Assembly (NCBI GenBank): GCA_016000265.1
Contig: JAECRL010000008.1
Coordinates: forward strand, 1-64,000
Reading direction: 5' to 3'
From: Burkholderiales bacterium
Lineage (GTDB): Bacteria > Pseudomonadota > Gammaproteobacteria > Burkholderiales > Burkholderiaceae_C
DNA length: 64,000 nucleotides
The translations under genes and the position numbers were made by a program. How positions within the stretch are numbered: position 1 is the stretch's first letter; every line of letters begins with the position of its first letter. The notes below the pieces were generated by a model, which had not been told where the DNA came from, ran no database searches, and saw nothing but the letters and a program-made list of their open reading frames with translations. Below are positions 48,083 through 58,899 of the stretch, in pieces.

Positions 48083-49093
48083 TCAGCGGGCCGGTGCCGA
48101 CGCAGGCCCCTGCTGCGGCAACTTCACGCTCAGGGACGGTGGCCAGGGGCGGCGGCTGTCGTCGCGCACGTGCCCGTAGCCGGTCAGGCCGGCTTTGACG
48201 TGAGGCGCGTAGCGACCTGCGAGCTCGCTGGCCACCTTGAGCTTGACGCGGAACACGAGCTTCTCCCGCTCGGAGGCGGTCTCCACGTACTTGGGCGTGA
48301 ACTGCGCCTCGGAGGCCACGAAAGAGACCACCGCCGGGATGACGAACTGCGGCGCCGCGTCCAGCACGATGCGGGCCTCGTCGCCCAGCTTCAGCTGGCC
48401 TGCGACGTCGGTGGGCAGGAACACCGTCATGTGCACCTCGGAGGTGTTGAGCAGCGTGGCCACGCGCCCGCCAGACGGGATGACCGAGCCCGGCTCGACC
48501 ACGCGGTACTCGATGCGACCGGCCACCGGGGCGCGCAGCACCAGGTCGTCGAGCGCCACGTTGATGCGCTGGATCTGGGCCTCGGCCTCGCCACGGGCTG
48601 CGGTGGCTTCGCCGATCGCGGCGGTGGCGACCTGGATGCCCGCGCGCTCGCCGTCGCGTTGGGCCGTGCGGCGCTCGACCTCGGCGCCCGAGACCAGCGC
48701 GTCTTGCTTGAGCCGCGTGGCGTGGTCCAGCTCCAGCTGGGCGATGCGCGCCTGCACCCGCCGCACCTCGGTTTCGGCACCGGCGCGTTGCATGGCCTGA
48801 GTCGCCCGTTCTCGGGCGGCCTCCACCGCAACGCGCTGGGCCAGCAGGTCCGTCGGGTCTTGCCGGGCGATGACGTCACCAGCCTGAACCCAGTCGCCTT
48901 CGCGCACGGGCAGCTCGATGACCCGACCCGGGTACTTGGCTGCGATTTCGATGCGTTCGACCTCCACGCGCCCGTTGCCCCGGTGGATGCCGTCCGGCAG
49001 TCGATCGCGCTGTGAGTTCATCCACCAGGCCAGCCCGGCGGCGGCGAGGATCAGGCTGGTCAGGACAGCCCAGGTCAGTCTTGGGTATTTCAT
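48083..49093 (-). CDS. HlyD-family secretion/membrane fusion protein (YhiI-like)
   Basis: MKYPRLTWAVLTSLILAAAGLAWW; AAKYPGRVIELPVREGDWVQAGDVIARQDP; next to the ABC fusion gene. Confidence 0.92.
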   Translation of the reverse strand: MKYPRLTWAVLTSLILAAAGLAWWMNSQRDRLPDGIHRGNGRVEVERIEIAAKYPGRVIELPVREGDWVQAGDVIARQDPTDLLAQRVAVEAARERATQAMQRAGAETEVRRVQARIAQLELDHATRLKQDALVSGAEVERRTAQRDGERAGIQVATAAIGEATAARGEAEAQIQRINVALDDLVLRAPVAGRIEYRVVEPGSVIPSGGRVATLLNTSEVHMTVFLPTDVAGQLKLGDEARIVLDAAPQFVIPAVVSFVASEAQFTPKYVETASEREKLVFRVKLKVASELAGRYAPHVKAGLTGYGHVRDDSRRPWPPSLSVKLPQQGPASAPAR

Positions 49094-49215
49094 GCGCGAG
49101 GGGACGATGCCGGAAGGAAAGGCGACACGTCAGCGTCGCATCCGCCCACCTGCGCGTCAATTGCTCGCCTTGATGTGAATCAAGCCTCTTCGCAAGATGA
49201 CTGCGCGCAACGGTC

Positions 49216-49728
49216 TCAGCTTGCGCGTGTCATGAACGTGGCTTGCGGCCCGAAGCTGTGCAGGCTGGCGGGGCGCTCCGGTGCCGTCGGGCTGACGTCC
49301 TGAAAACCGTGCCTTTGCCAGAAAGGCACCGAACCTTGCACCGCGACCAGTGCCAGGCTGCTCAGGCCCCGTTGCCGTGCGCCCAGGCTCGCCTGCTCGA
49401 TCAGCCTGGCTGCGGCGCCGCTGCCTCGCAAGGCGGGGCCCACCGCCAGGTCATGGAGGTAGAGCGAGGTCGCATGTGGTGGCCGCCGCCAGTCTCCCTG
49501 GTGCAGGGCGGGCAAGGCACCGGCGGCCACGGGCAGGCTGACGAGGTAGGCCTCGACGGGCCCGCTGGCGCCGCCGCTCGCTCGCTCGATCACCCAGCAG
49601 GTGTCGGGGCACTGACTCAGTTTGGAGCGGAACGCCGATTCGGGCTCGTGGTAGTCGGGTTGATAACAACCCATTTGCACCGCCAGGACCCCCGGCAGGT
49701 CCCGCTCGGTCATGAGGCGAAGGATCAT
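49216..49728 (-). CDS. GNAT family N-acetyltransferase
   Basis: MILRLMTERDLPGVLAVQ...LYLHDLAVGPALRGSGAAARLIEQASLGARQRGLSSLALVAVQGSVPFWQRHGF. Confidence 0.87.
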   Translation of the reverse strand: MILRLMTERDLPGVLAVQMGCYQPDYHEPESAFRSKLSQCPDTCWVIERASGGASGPVEAYLVSLPVAAGALPALHQGDWRRPPHATSLYLHDLAVGPALRGSGAAARLIEQASLGARQRGLSSLALVAVQGSVPFWQRHGFQDVSPTAPERPASLHSFGPQATFMTRAS

Positions 49729-49855
49729 GTCCGCCAGTCTAGCCGCGCCACCCGGATCGGGTGGGGCTTGGTAGTAATCCGGACGCCCTCGCACGCTGCG
49801 AATCTGGAGGCGGCGGTATGCTGCACGCTCCCCGTTTTCTCTCACCGAGTTCCCG

Positions 49856-50593
49856 ATGATCACCATTGAAAAAAGCAAGTCCTGGCAAGGTGTGGCCCTG
49901 GTGGCTGCCCTGGTCGCGGCCGGTGGCCTGGCCTATTGGGCGTTTGCCCCGCAGGGTGAGGGTGGCCCGGATGGCGCCGCATCGGGGGCTGCGGGTGGCC
50001 TGTGGTCGGGCTGGTCGGCGGCTTCGGGGGCCGATGCGGCCTCGTCGCAGGCTGGCGGGTCCTTGCTGGCCGATGCCCGCCTCAGTGGCGTCGCACCCGA
50101 AGACCAGGCGGCCCTGGAAGCCTCGCTCAAAGGTCACCCCAACGCCAAGGTCGAAGCGCAGCGCATCGTCCAGTACCTGAAGTACCAGCGGTCTTTCGAG
50201 ACCTGGCAGAGCCTGGATGAGCAAAAGGACGCCCGTCAGCGCAGCGTCATGGCCCAGAACCTCATGAACGAATTGCCGGATCGCCTCAAGGCCGGCGAGT
50301 TCACGCTGATGGAGGCCGCCTTGATGGGCTCGGTCCTCATCGCCGAGGCCGAGTCGGACGAAGCCCGCCGCAACCAGCGCGTCGAGGCCTGGCAGGCTCA
50401 GTTGCCCACCCTGGTGCCCAACTACGAGGACGAGGCGCGCATGGCCGCGCTCAACCGCGAGACGGAGTACATGCGCCGGCGCGCCACCGCATTTGGTGAA
50501 TGGCAAGCCAGCAGCGACCCGGCTGCGCGAAGCCCGGCCAAACTGGATCAGGCGATGGAAGACATCCGCCGCGCCTACAACAGCGGCAACTGA
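49856..50593 (+). CDS. Hypothetical membrane-anchored protein
   Basis: 245 aa, N-terminal TM, Gly/Ala/Ser linker, helical C-terminal domain; no family recognised confidently. Confidence 0.65.
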   Translation: MITIEKSKSWQGVALVAALVAAGGLAYWAFAPQGEGGPDGAASGAAGGLWSGWSAASGADAASSQAGGSLLADARLSGVAPEDQAALEASLKGHPNAKVEAQRIVQYLKYQRSFETWQSLDEQKDARQRSVMAQNLMNELPDRLKAGEFTLMEAALMGSVLIAEAESDEARRNQRVEAWQAQLPTLVPNYEDEARMAALNRETEYMRRRATAFGEWQASSDPAARSPAKLDQAMEDIRRAYNSGN

Positions 50594-50601
50594 GGCCCTG
50601 A

Positions 50602-51507
50602 TCAACCCCCCACCTGGCGCAGCACCGCGATCCACATCGGCACGGTGACCATGCCCAGCAAGGTCGACACCGTGATCAGGCCCGCCACGAACGGCCCGTG
50701 TCCGCCCATGCGAACGGCCAGCACGTAGGCGCTGGACGCGGTGGGCAAGGCCCCGAAGGCGACCAGGATGGCGCGCTGGGTGTCGGGCAAACCCAGCGCC
50801 CAGCCCAGGCCGATGGCCGCCAGGGGCAGCACCAGGTGCCGGATGACCAGCAAGCTGGCGGCCAACCCCGGGGCGGCGGTCAGGCCCGTCAGCTTGAGGC
50901 CGGCCCCCACGGCCAACAGACCCAGGGGCAGGGCGGCTTGCCCGATGCGGCTCACCGTCTCCACGCCCCAGGAGGGCAGCGGCAAGCCCAGCACCCGCAC
51001 CGTCAGCCCGGCCAGCGTGCCGATGATCAGCGGGTTGCGCGCGATTTCCATCCAGGTGTTGTGCCCGCCGTGCCGAGCCAGGCTCCAGACCGCCCCCGCG
51101 TTGCACAGCGGCACGCACAACGCGATCAGGATCGCGATCAGCGCCACGCCCTCGGCGCCCAACAGGCGGTCAGCCAGCGCCAGCGCGATGTAGGAGTTGA
51201 AGCGAAACGCCACCTGCGCCCCGCTGGCGTGCATGCGCGCGTCCACCCCCGGCCCGTGCCGCAGCAGGGTCGCCAGCAGCAGCCCCAGCAGGCACAGCGC
51301 CACGCCCGCGCCGGCCAGCGTCGCCGCGTCGCCGGGCTGCAGCGGGCTGCGCACGATCGACGCAAACAGCAGCGCCGGGAACAGCAGGTGGTAGACCAGT
51401 CGTTCCACCACGTCCCAGGTGGGGCGACCGAAGGCCGTGAAGCGGCAAAGGAGGAATCCGCCCAAAATCAGCAGGAAGTCGGGCAGCAAGAGCAAGGGGT
51501 CCAACAT
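50602..51507 (-). CDS. AEC family transporter
   Basis: About 10 TM segments; LLLLPDFLLILGGFLLCRF...NPLIIGTLAGL...FGALPTASSAYVLAVRMGG. Confidence 0.9.
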   Translation of the reverse strand: MLDPLLLLPDFLLILGGFLLCRFTAFGRPTWDVVERLVYHLLFPALLFASIVRSPLQPGDAATLAGAGVALCLLGLLLATLLRHGPGVDARMHASGAQVAFRFNSYIALALADRLLGAEGVALIAILIALCVPLCNAGAVWSLARHGGHNTWMEIARNPLIIGTLAGLTVRVLGLPLPSWGVETVSRIGQAALPLGLLAVGAGLKLTGLTAAPGLAASLLVIRHLVLPLAAIGLGWALGLPDTQRAILVAFGALPTASSAYVLAVRMGGHGPFVAGLITVSTLLGMVTVPMWIAVLRQVGG

Positions 51508-51612
51508 GATGTTTACCAGCCTATCGCTTTGCGCTTGAATTTCGAGTGTGGAACCCCACATGCTGTCGAGTTCAAGCCGGTTTCGACGATTCTGACCACG
51601 GGACACACCTGC

Positions 51613-52239
51613 ATGCTGACCTCCACGCGGCGCCTGAGCGCCTTCCGCCACCTGGCCATGGCCGCCGTGCTGAGCTTGCTGGCCGGCCTCGTTTGCGCCC
51701 CCTCGGCGGTGCAGGCTGCGCCGGCTTCGCTGGAAGGCCAGCAGTTTGACGACACCCTGGTGCTGTCCGACCGCACCTTGCGCCTCAACGGCCTGGGCCT
51801 GCGGGGCGTGGCCTGGGTCAAGGCCTTCGTCGCCGGCCTGTACCTGACCGCCCCCACGCGCGACGCCGTTCAGGTGCTGACCATGCCCGGCCCCAAGCGC
51901 CTGCGCCTGAAGATCATGCTCCAGGCCCCCAGCCACGAGTTGACGCGCTCGCTGACCAGCCGCATCGCGCGGCACGAACCCGAGGCCGTCCAGGCCCAGC
52001 TCGGCACGCGCCTGGAGCGCCTGGCCAGCCACATCGACAGCATCGGCGACCTCCAGGTGGGCGACACCATCGACCTCGACTTCGAGCCCGATGCCGGCAC
52101 GGTGGTGCGCATCAACGAGCGCCGCATCGGACAGCCGGTGGCGGGCGACGACCTCTACCGCGCGGTGCTCAAGATCTTCGTGGGCGAGCACCCCGCCGAC
52201 AAACGCATGAAGGAAGGCCTCCTGCGTGGGGGAGTCTGA
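51613..52239 (+). CDS. Chalcone isomerase-like family periplasmic protein
   Basis: Signal peptide; LEGQQFDDTLVLSDRTLRLNGLGLRGVAWVKAFVAGLYL; GDDLYRAVLKIFVGEHPADKRMKEGLL. Confidence 0.87.
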   Translation: MLTSTRRLSAFRHLAMAAVLSLLAGLVCAPSAVQAAPASLEGQQFDDTLVLSDRTLRLNGLGLRGVAWVKAFVAGLYLTAPTRDAVQVLTMPGPKRLRLKIMLQAPSHELTRSLTSRIARHEPEAVQAQLGTRLERLASHIDSIGDLQVGDTIDLDFEPDAGTVVRINERRIGQPVAGDDLYRAVLKIFVGEHPADKRMKEGLLRGGV

Positions 52240-53158
52240 CGCCGCGCCCGCGATGGACGCGCTGGAGGCGGGCCCCTCGCTGGCCCGCTTCCTCGACGTC
52301 ATCTGGCTCGAAGACGGCCTGAGCGCCAACACCCTCGCGGCCTACCGGCGCGACCTGGCCGCCTTGTCGACCTGGTTGCGCGAGCACAGCGACGGCGCGC
52401 GCACCCTCGTCGAGGCCAGCGAGGACGACCTCCAGGCTTACATGGCCGCCCGCCACAGCGCCTCGCGCCCCTCATCCGTCGGCCGGCGCCTGAGCGTTTT
52501 CCGGCGCTTTTTCCGCTGGGCGCTGCGCGAGAACCTGCGCCCCACCGACCCCACTGTGCGCATGGACGCGCCGCGTCAGCGCATGCGCCTGCCCGGCACC
52601 GTCACCGAAGACCAGGTCGAGCGCCTGCTGGCGGCCCCCGACGTGCACGAGTCCCTGGGTCTGCGCGACCGCGCCATGCTGGAGCTCATCTACGCCAGCG
52701 GCCTGCGCGTCAGCGAGCTGGTGGGCTTGCGCACCGTGCAGGTCAGCCTGCAAGACGCCGTCTTGCGCGTGACCGGCAAAGGCAGCAAGGAGCGCCTGGT
52801 GCCCTTCGGCCAGGAAGCCGGCGCGTGGCTGCAGCGCTACCTCAGCGAGTCGCGCTCACGCCTGCTGGGCGAGCGCACCAGCGAAGACCTGTTCGTCACC
52901 ACGCAAGGGCAGGGCATGTCCCGCCAGATGTTCTGGAAGCTGATCCGCAAGTACGCGCTCATGGCCGGCATCACCCAGCACCTGTCGCCGCACACCCTGA
53001 GGCACGCCTTCGCCACCCACCTGCTCAACCACGGTGCCGACCTGCGCGTGGTGCAGATGCTGCTGGGCCACGCCGACATCTCGACCACGCAGGTCTACAC
53101 CCACGTTGCCCGCGAGCGACTGCGCCAGCTGCACGCCCAGCACCACCCGCGCGGCTGA
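52226..53158 (+). CDS. xerD: Tyrosine recombinase XerD
   Basis: GLSANTLAAYRRDL; YASGLRVSELVGLR; HTLRHAFATHLLNHGADLRVVQMLLGHADISTTQVYTHV. Overlaps the upstream gene by 14 bp. Confidence 0.95.
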   Translation: MGESDAAPAMDALEAGPSLARFLDVIWLEDGLSANTLAAYRRDLAALSTWLREHSDGARTLVEASEDDLQAYMAARHSASRPSSVGRRLSVFRRFFRWALRENLRPTDPTVRMDAPRQRMRLPGTVTEDQVERLLAAPDVHESLGLRDRAMLELIYASGLRVSELVGLRTVQVSLQDAVLRVTGKGSKERLVPFGQEAGAWLQRYLSESRSRLLGERTSEDLFVTTQGQGMSRQMFWKLIRKYALMAGITQHLSPHTLRHAFATHLLNHGADLRVVQMLLGHADISTTQVYTHVARERLRQLHAQHHPRG

Positions 53159-53188
53159 TGGCCGCTCGCCGCGTTCGGGGGCCGCGCC

Positions 53189-54022
53189 TCAGTCCAGGCC
53201 CAGCAAGAACGCCATTTCCTCGTCGGTGAAGCCCGCCGCTTTGCGCGCCGCCTCGTTGAACGGCGGTCGCAGGCGAGGGGCCTCGTGGCGCCGCACCAGC
53301 TCCGGGTACAGCGCTTGCGCGTCCAGCCCGCGCTCGCGGCAGAGGTGGTGGAACCAGCGGTTGCCGATCGCCACGTGCCCGATCTCATCGCGCAAGATCA
53401 CGTCCAGGATGCCTACGGCCACGAGGTCACCCGCGCGCCTGAGCTTGTCCTGGATCAGCGGCGTCGCGTCCAGGCCGCGGGCCTCCAGGGTGCGCGGCAC
53501 CAGGGCCATGCGGGCCACCACGTCGCCCTGGGTCTTCTCGCACATGCTCCACAGGCCGTCGTGCGCGTCGAAGTCACCGTAGTCGAAACCCAGGCTGCGC
53601 AGGTGGTCGCGCAGCAAGCCAAAGTGCAGCGCCTCTTCCGAGGCCACCTGCAGCCAGTCGCGCAGGTGGCCTTGGGGCATGTCGGCGAAGCGCCAGGCCG
53701 CGTCCAGCGCCAGGTTGATGGCGTTGAACTCGATGTGGCAGATGGCGTGCAAAAGCGCCGCGCGCCCCTCCAGCGTGAACGGGCTGCGCGAAGGCACCTC
53801 TTTGGCCGGCACCAGCCGGGGGCGGGCCGGGCGCCCGGGCATGGCCTGCGCCTGGGCCGCGCTCAGCTCGATGACCTCGGCGCGTTCTGGCTCGCTCAGC
53901 AGCGGGGCGGCGTGGGGTGCATCGCCGGGGGGCAGCGCGTCGAACAGCGCCCGCGCCCGTTCGGCCTTGCGCCCCGGGTCGGGCTCCAGCAGAACGTCCA
54001 GGGCCTGGTGTCGCAGCGACAT
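53189..54022 (-). CDS. Ferritin-like DUF455 family protein
   Basis: HAICHIEFNAINLALDAAWRF...ASEEALHFGLLRDHLRSLGFDYGDFDAHDGLW...RDEIGHVAIGNRWFHHLC (diiron-type E/ExxH motifs). Confidence 0.87.
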   Translation of the reverse strand: MSLRHQALDVLLEPDPGRKAERARALFDALPPGDAPHAAPLLSEPERAEVIELSAAQAQAMPGRPARPRLVPAKEVPSRSPFTLEGRAALLHAICHIEFNAINLALDAAWRFADMPQGHLRDWLQVASEEALHFGLLRDHLRSLGFDYGDFDAHDGLWSMCEKTQGDVVARMALVPRTLEARGLDATPLIQDKLRRAGDLVAVGILDVILRDEIGHVAIGNRWFHHLCRERGLDAQALYPELVRRHEAPRLRPPFNEAARKAAGFTDEEMAFLLGLD

Positions 54023-54029
54023 GCCGGCC

Positions 54030-54920
54030 TCACTCGTGCCAGCTGACCCAGCCGAAGTGAGCCGTCACCAAAATCAGCACCCCGAAGGCGATGCGGTACC
54101 AGGCAAAGGGCACGAAGGTGTGGCTGGAGACGTAGCGGATCAGCCAGCGCACGCACACCCAGGCCGACAGGAAGGCGAACACCAGCCCGGTGGAGAACAG
54201 CGGCAGGTCGTCCATCGACAGCAGCGCGCGCTCCTTGTAGAGGCTGTAGGCGCCCGCACCCACCAGGGTCGGGATGCCCAGGAAGAAGCTGTAATCCGTG
54301 GCCGCCTTGCGCGACAGGCCCATCAGCATGCCGCCGATGATGGTCGCGCCCGAGCGGCTGGTGCCCGGCACCATCGCCAGGCACTGGATGAGGCCGACCT
54401 TGATGGCGTCGGACAGCGACATGTCGTCCACCGTGGCCACGCGCGATTGCGGCTGACGCGCAGCGATGCGCTCGGCGATCAGGATGATGAAGCCGCCGAC
54501 GATGAAGGTGGTGGCCACCACCGTGGGCGTGAACAGGTGCGACTTGATCAACTTGCCCACGGCCAGCCCCGCCACCACGGCGGGCAGGAAGCCGACGATC
54601 ACGTTGAGCGTGAAGCGCCGGGCCTGCGGGTCGGAGCCCAGGCCCGAGACCGTGTCCTTGATGCGTTGCAGGTAGACCAGGATGACCGCGAAGATGGCGC
54701 CCGTCTGGATCGCGATCTCGAAGACCTTGGCCTTCTCGGACCCTGCCGAGCCCGCGAAGTCCATCATCGTGTTGGCCAGGATCAGGTGCCCGGTGCTGGA
54801 GATGGGCAGGAACTCCGTCAGGCCCTCCACGATGCCCATGAGCGCGGCTTTGAAGAACAACACCAGATCCACAACGGTCTCCTGATCGACTGGGCCGGCG
54901 GGGCCGGCAGGAGCGCGCAT
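54030..54920 (-). CDS. uppP: Undecaprenyl-diphosphate phosphatase
   Basis: [52 protein letters not shown]. Start uncertain. Confidence 0.95.
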   Translation of the reverse strand: MRAPAGPAGPVDQETVVDLVLFFKAALMGIVEGLTEFLPISSTGHLILANTMMDFAGSAGSEKAKVFEIAIQTGAIFAVILVYLQRIKDTVSGLGSDPQARRFTLNVIVGFLPAVVAGLAVGKLIKSHLFTPTVVATTFIVGGFIILIAERIAARQPQSRVATVDDMSLSDAIKVGLIQCLAMVPGTSRSGATIIGGMLMGLSRKAATDYSFFLGIPTLVGAGAYSLYKERALLSMDDLPLFSTGLVFAFLSAWVCVRWLIRYVSSHTFVPFAWYRIAFGVLILVTAHFGWVSWHE

Positions 54921-55000
54921 CTTAGGTCCTGCCCATCGGCCAGGCGGGCCATTGGCCCACCCCGCCCCAGGGACAGGGGGGCTTGTCTACACTGCACCAC

Positions 55001-56557
55001 ATGTCTGTGTCTTCGCCCCTCGCTCCGCCCGCGGCCCCTGGCTGGTGCCCCCCTGACGACGCCTGGCTCAATCGCTTCGCCCGGCTCCATCAGGACGCCC
55101 ACGCGCGCCTGAACGTGCCTTTGGGCACCCCGCAGGAGGGCGACCCGCTCCCCAGCCCGCGCTGGGTGGCCACCTGCGAGGCCTTGGCGCGCGACATGGG
55201 CTGGCCCGCCCACTGGGCCAACGACACCGCCCTGCAGGTGCTCAGCGGCAACGCCACCTGGCCCGGCATGGCGCCCCTGTCCACCGTGTACTCCGGCCAC
55301 CAGTTCGGCCAGTGGGCCGGGCAGTTGGGAGACGGGCGGGCCCTGTTGCTCGGGGAAATCGACTCGCCCATCGGCCCGCAGGAGCTGCAACTCAAGGGCG
55401 CTGGCGCGACACCGTATTCGCGCCGGGGCGATGGCCGCGCGGTCCTGCGCTCGTCCATCCGCGAGTTCCTGTGCTCCGAAGCCATGCACGGCCTGGGCAT
55501 CCCCACCACGCGCGCGCTGGCGCTGACGGCCTCGCCTGAGCCCGTGCGCCGCGAAACCATGGAGACCGCCGCCGTCGTCACCCGCGTGGCCCCCAGCTTC
55601 ATCCGCTTCGGCCACTTCGAGCACTTCGCGCACAGCGGCCAGCCGCGTCACCACGAGGCGCTGGCCGCGCTGCTGGACTTCGTGCTCACGCACCACTTTC
55701 CGCACCTGCTGGGCCACGACCAGCCCGCGCTGGCCTTGCTCGACGAGGTCGTCACCCGCACCGCCGACCTGATGGCCCAGTGGCAGTCGGTGGGCTTTTG
55801 CCACGGCGTGATGAACACCGACAACATGTCCATCCTGGGCCTGACCATCGACTACGGGCCCTTTGGCTTCCTCGACGCCTTCGACCCGGGCCACATCTGC
55901 AACCACTCCGACACGCAAGGCCGCTACAGCTGGAACAACCAGCCCCAGATGGGCTACTGGAACCTGCGCGCGCTGGCCCAGGCCCTCGCGCCGCTGGTGC
56001 CCGGCGCCGACGAAGACGTCCAGCCCCTGGTCGACGTGCTCCAGCGCTATGAAGCGCGCTTCCCCCAGGCCATGACCGGGCGCTGGCGCGCCAAGCTGGG
56101 CCTGCGCGCCGAGCAGCCGGGCGACGGCGAGCTGGCCGTGGACTGGCTGCGCCTGATGGACGCAGGCAAGGTCGACTTCACCATCGCGTTTCGCCGCCTG
56201 TGCGGGTTCGCGTCGCAAGCGCTGCCGTCCGACCCCGCCAACGCCCCGGTGCGCGACCTCTTCCTGGACCGGGCCGCCTTCGACGCCTGGGCCGAGCGCT
56301 ACCGCCAGCGCCTGATTGCCGAAGCCAGCGTGGACGCCGAGCGCGCCGAACGCATGCGCGACGTCAACCCCGTCTACGTGCTGCGCAACCACCTGGCCGA
56401 GGGCGCCATCCGCCAGGCGCAGCGCGGCGACTTCAGCGAGGTGCAGCGCCTGCACCGCCTGCTGCAGACCCCCTTCGTCGAGCAAGCCGGCTGCGAGGCC
56501 GACGCCGACTTCCCGCCCGCCTGGGCCCAATCCATCGAGGTCTCCTGTTCATCATGA
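55001..56557 (+). CDS. selO: SelO/YdiU family protein adenylyltransferase
   Basis: [91 protein letters not shown]. Confidence 0.95.
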   Translation: MSVSSPLAPPAAPGWCPPDDAWLNRFARLHQDAHARLNVPLGTPQEGDPLPSPRWVATCEALARDMGWPAHWANDTALQVLSGNATWPGMAPLSTVYSGHQFGQWAGQLGDGRALLLGEIDSPIGPQELQLKGAGATPYSRRGDGRAVLRSSIREFLCSEAMHGLGIPTTRALALTASPEPVRRETMETAAVVTRVAPSFIRFGHFEHFAHSGQPRHHEALAALLDFVLTHHFPHLLGHDQPALALLDEVVTRTADLMAQWQSVGFCHGVMNTDNMSILGLTIDYGPFGFLDAFDPGHICNHSDTQGRYSWNNQPQMGYWNLRALAQALAPLVPGADEDVQPLVDVLQRYEARFPQAMTGRWRAKLGLRAEQPGDGELAVDWLRLMDAGKVDFTIAFRRLCGFASQALPSDPANAPVRDLFLDRAAFDAWAERYRQRLIAEASVDAERAERMRDVNPVYVLRNHLAEGAIRQAQRGDFSEVQRLHRLLQTPFVEQAGCEADADFPPAWAQSIEVSCSS

Positions 56558-56967
56558 GCGACGCCACCGCCCCCCCCGTCCAGAAGACCGATGCCGAATG
56601 GCGCGAGCAACTCAGCCAGGCCGAGCCGCTGGCTTATCGCGTCACGCGGCACGCCGCCACCGAGCCGCCTTTCAGCGGGCGCTACTGGGACCACTTCGAG
56701 AAGGGCTCCTACCAGTGCGTCTGCTGCGGCGTCAAACTCTTCGAGTCCGACACCAAGTTCGACGCGGGCTGCGGCTGGCCCAGCTACTGGCAACCCGCCG
56801 CTGGTGACCTCATCGAGTACGTGCGCGACACCACCCACGGCATGATCCGCACCGAGGTCCGCTGCAAGAACTGCGGCGCGCACCTGGGCCACGTCTTCGA
56901 CGACGGCCCCCAGCCCACCGGCGAGCGCTATTGCATCAACTCCGCCGCGATAGACTTCCGCCCATGA
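56554..56967 (+). CDS. msrB: Peptide-methionine (R)-S-oxide reductase
   Basis: [63 protein letters not shown] overlap with selO. Confidence 0.95.
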   Translation: MSDATAPPVQKTDAEWREQLSQAEPLAYRVTRHAATEPPFSGRYWDHFEKGSYQCVCCGVKLFESDTKFDAGCGWPSYWQPAAGDLIEYVRDTTHGMIRTEVRCKNCGAHLGHVFDDGPQPTGERYCINSAAIDFRP

Positions 56968-57614
56968 AAATCTTCTTTGACCTCCTGCCCGTCATCCTGT
57001 TTTTCGCCAGCTTCAAGTGGGCCGAGGGACACAAAGAGGCCGTCTCGCAGTGGCTCACCCAGCACCTGGGTTTCGCCGTCTCCGGTGGCGTCGTGGGGGC
57101 CACCGAGGCGCCCGTGCTGCTGGCCACCGTGGTGGTGGTCATCGCCACGGTGCTGCAGATCGTCACCCTCAAGGCGCTGCGCAAGCCGGTGGACAAGATG
57201 CTGTGGGCCGGGCTGGTCATCGTCGTCGTGCTCGGCGGCCTGACCCTGTGGTTCCACGACGAGACCTTCATCAAATGGAAGCCCACCGTCATCTACTGGC
57301 TGATGGGCACGGGCTTCCTGGTCACCGAGGTGATCCTGGGTCGCAAGATGCTGCGCCAGATGATGGGCGGCCAGATTTCGGCCCCCGACGCCGTCTGGCG
57401 CAAGCTGGGCTGGGCCTGGGTGCTGTTCTTCGCCTTCATGGGCGTGCTCAACCTGCACGTGGCCTTCAACTACCCGCTCGACACCTGGGTGAGCTTCAAG
57501 ATGTGGGGCAGCCTGGGCCTGACGCTGGTGTTCACGCTGGCCCAGGGGCTCTACCTCAGCAAGCACATGGAGGCCGCCGAGCCGGCCGCCCCCGGCAACG
57601 CATCCGGTCAGTGA
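56964..57614 (+). CDS. yciB: Septation protein A / YciB family inner membrane protein
   Basis: [73 protein letters not shown] overlap with msrB. Confidence 0.94.
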   Translation: MKIFFDLLPVILFFASFKWAEGHKEAVSQWLTQHLGFAVSGGVVGATEAPVLLATVVVVIATVLQIVTLKALRKPVDKMLWAGLVIVVVLGGLTLWFHDETFIKWKPTVIYWLMGTGFLVTEVILGRKMLRQMMGGQISAPDAVWRKLGWAWVLFFAFMGVLNLHVAFNYPLDTWVSFKMWGSLGLTLVFTLAQGLYLSKHMEAAEPAAPGNASGQ

Positions 57615-57622
57615 GGCCCCGC

Positions 57623-57922
57623 ATGTCTTTCGAGCCCGTCACCGCCACCGAGATGGACGCCGTGCTGCGCGCCGCCCTCTCGCCCGAATCCCTCGCCGTG
57701 CAGGACGACACGGCCTCCCACGCCGGTCACGCCGGCCACAGCGGGGCGCCCTTCGGCACCCATTTCTCGCTGCGCATCCGCGCATCCTGCTTCAACGGTT
57801 TGTCACACGTTCAGCGGCATCGCCTTGTGTATGATGCCCTGCGCGACCTCATGCCCCGGGGCATCCATGCCCTGGCCATCCAGGCCGAGCCGACCTCCGC
57901 TTCGACACCCGTGTCATCCTGA
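57623..57922 (+). CDS. BolA family protein
   Basis: THFSLRIRASCFNGLSHVQRHRLVYDALRDLMPRGIHALAIQA. Confidence 0.9.
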   Translation: MSFEPVTATEMDAVLRAALSPESLAVQDDTASHAGHAGHSGAPFGTHFSLRIRASCFNGLSHVQRHRLVYDALRDLMPRGIHALAIQAEPTSASTPVSS

Positions 57923-57948
57923 CTTCACACCCAAGCGCTCTGCTCAAC

Positions 57949-58773
57949 ATGAAGACTTCCCGTACCGCCCTGGCTGCCTTGCTGGCCGCATCGCTGTCGC
58001 TGGCCGCCCCGCTGGTCTCGGCTCAGAACATCGCCATCGTCAACGGCAAGGCCGTGCCCAAGGCGCGCGTCGACGCCATGATCGACCAGATCATCAAGTC
58101 GCCCCAGCAGCCCGGCCAGCCCCCGGTCACCAAGACGCCCGACCTGGAGCAGAAGGTGCGCGACGAAATCGTGCTGCGCGAGATCTACATCCAGGAAGCC
58201 GAGCGCCGCGGCCTGCAAGGCTCGGCCGACTACAAGACCCAGATGGAGTTCGCGCGTCAGTCCATCCTGATCCGCGCCCTGTTCACCGACATCGAAAAGA
58301 AGATCGGCACGACCGACGCGGAGGCCCGCGCCGAGTACGACAAGATCAAGTCGGCCAACGGCGACAAGGAATACCGCGCTCGCCACATCCTGGTCGAGAA
58401 GGAAGAAGACGCCAAGGCCCTGATCGCCCAGATCAAGGGCGGCGCCAAGTTCGAAGACCTGGCCAAGAAGAACTCCAAGGACCCGGGCTCCGCTGAAAAT
58501 GGCGGCGACCTCGACTGGGCCAACCCCGGCAACTACGTGCCCGAATTCTCCGCGGCCATGACCAAGCTCGAAAAGGGCCAGGTCACCGACACCCCGGTGA
58601 AGTCGCAGTTCGGCTATCACATCATCAAGCTGGAAGACCTGCGCCCCGTGCAGTTCCCCGCCTTCGAAGACGTCAAGGCCCAGATCATCCAGCGTCAAAA
58701 CCAGGTCAAGGTCACCAAGTTCCGCGAGGACCTGAAGTCCAAGGCCAAGACCGACTACAAGTTCAGCAACTGA
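57949..58773 (+). CDS. Parvulin-type peptidylprolyl isomerase (periplasmic)
   Basis: Signal peptide; EYRARHILVEKEEDAKALIAQIKGGAKFEDLAKKNSKDPGSAENGGDLDW...SQFGYHIIKLED. Confidence 0.94.
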   Translation: MKTSRTALAALLAASLSLAAPLVSAQNIAIVNGKAVPKARVDAMIDQIIKSPQQPGQPPVTKTPDLEQKVRDEIVLREIYIQEAERRGLQGSADYKTQMEFARQSILIRALFTDIEKKIGTTDAEARAEYDKIKSANGDKEYRARHILVEKEEDAKALIAQIKGGAKFEDLAKKNSKDPGSAENGGDLDWANPGNYVPEFSAAMTKLEKGQVTDTPVKSQFGYHIIKLEDLRPVQFPAFEDVKAQIIQRQNQVKVTKFREDLKSKAKTDYKFSN

Positions 58774-58832
58774 TGCAATGGGCGGCCCGCGGTGGCCGCC
58801 TCCCCGGCTGACCCATGCGTCCGCGCATGAGC

Positions 58833-58874
58833 AAACAGGCAGGCGATCTCGTGATCGGCCTGCCTGTTTTGTTT
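58833..58874 (+). terminator. Intrinsic terminator after the PPIase gene
   Basis: AAACAGGCAGGC (58833-58844) / GCCTGCCTGTTT (58858-58869), followed by TGTTT; works on both strands. Confidence 0.85.
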
Positions 58875-58899
58875 GGGGTGACGCGTGTCCCCAGACCGG

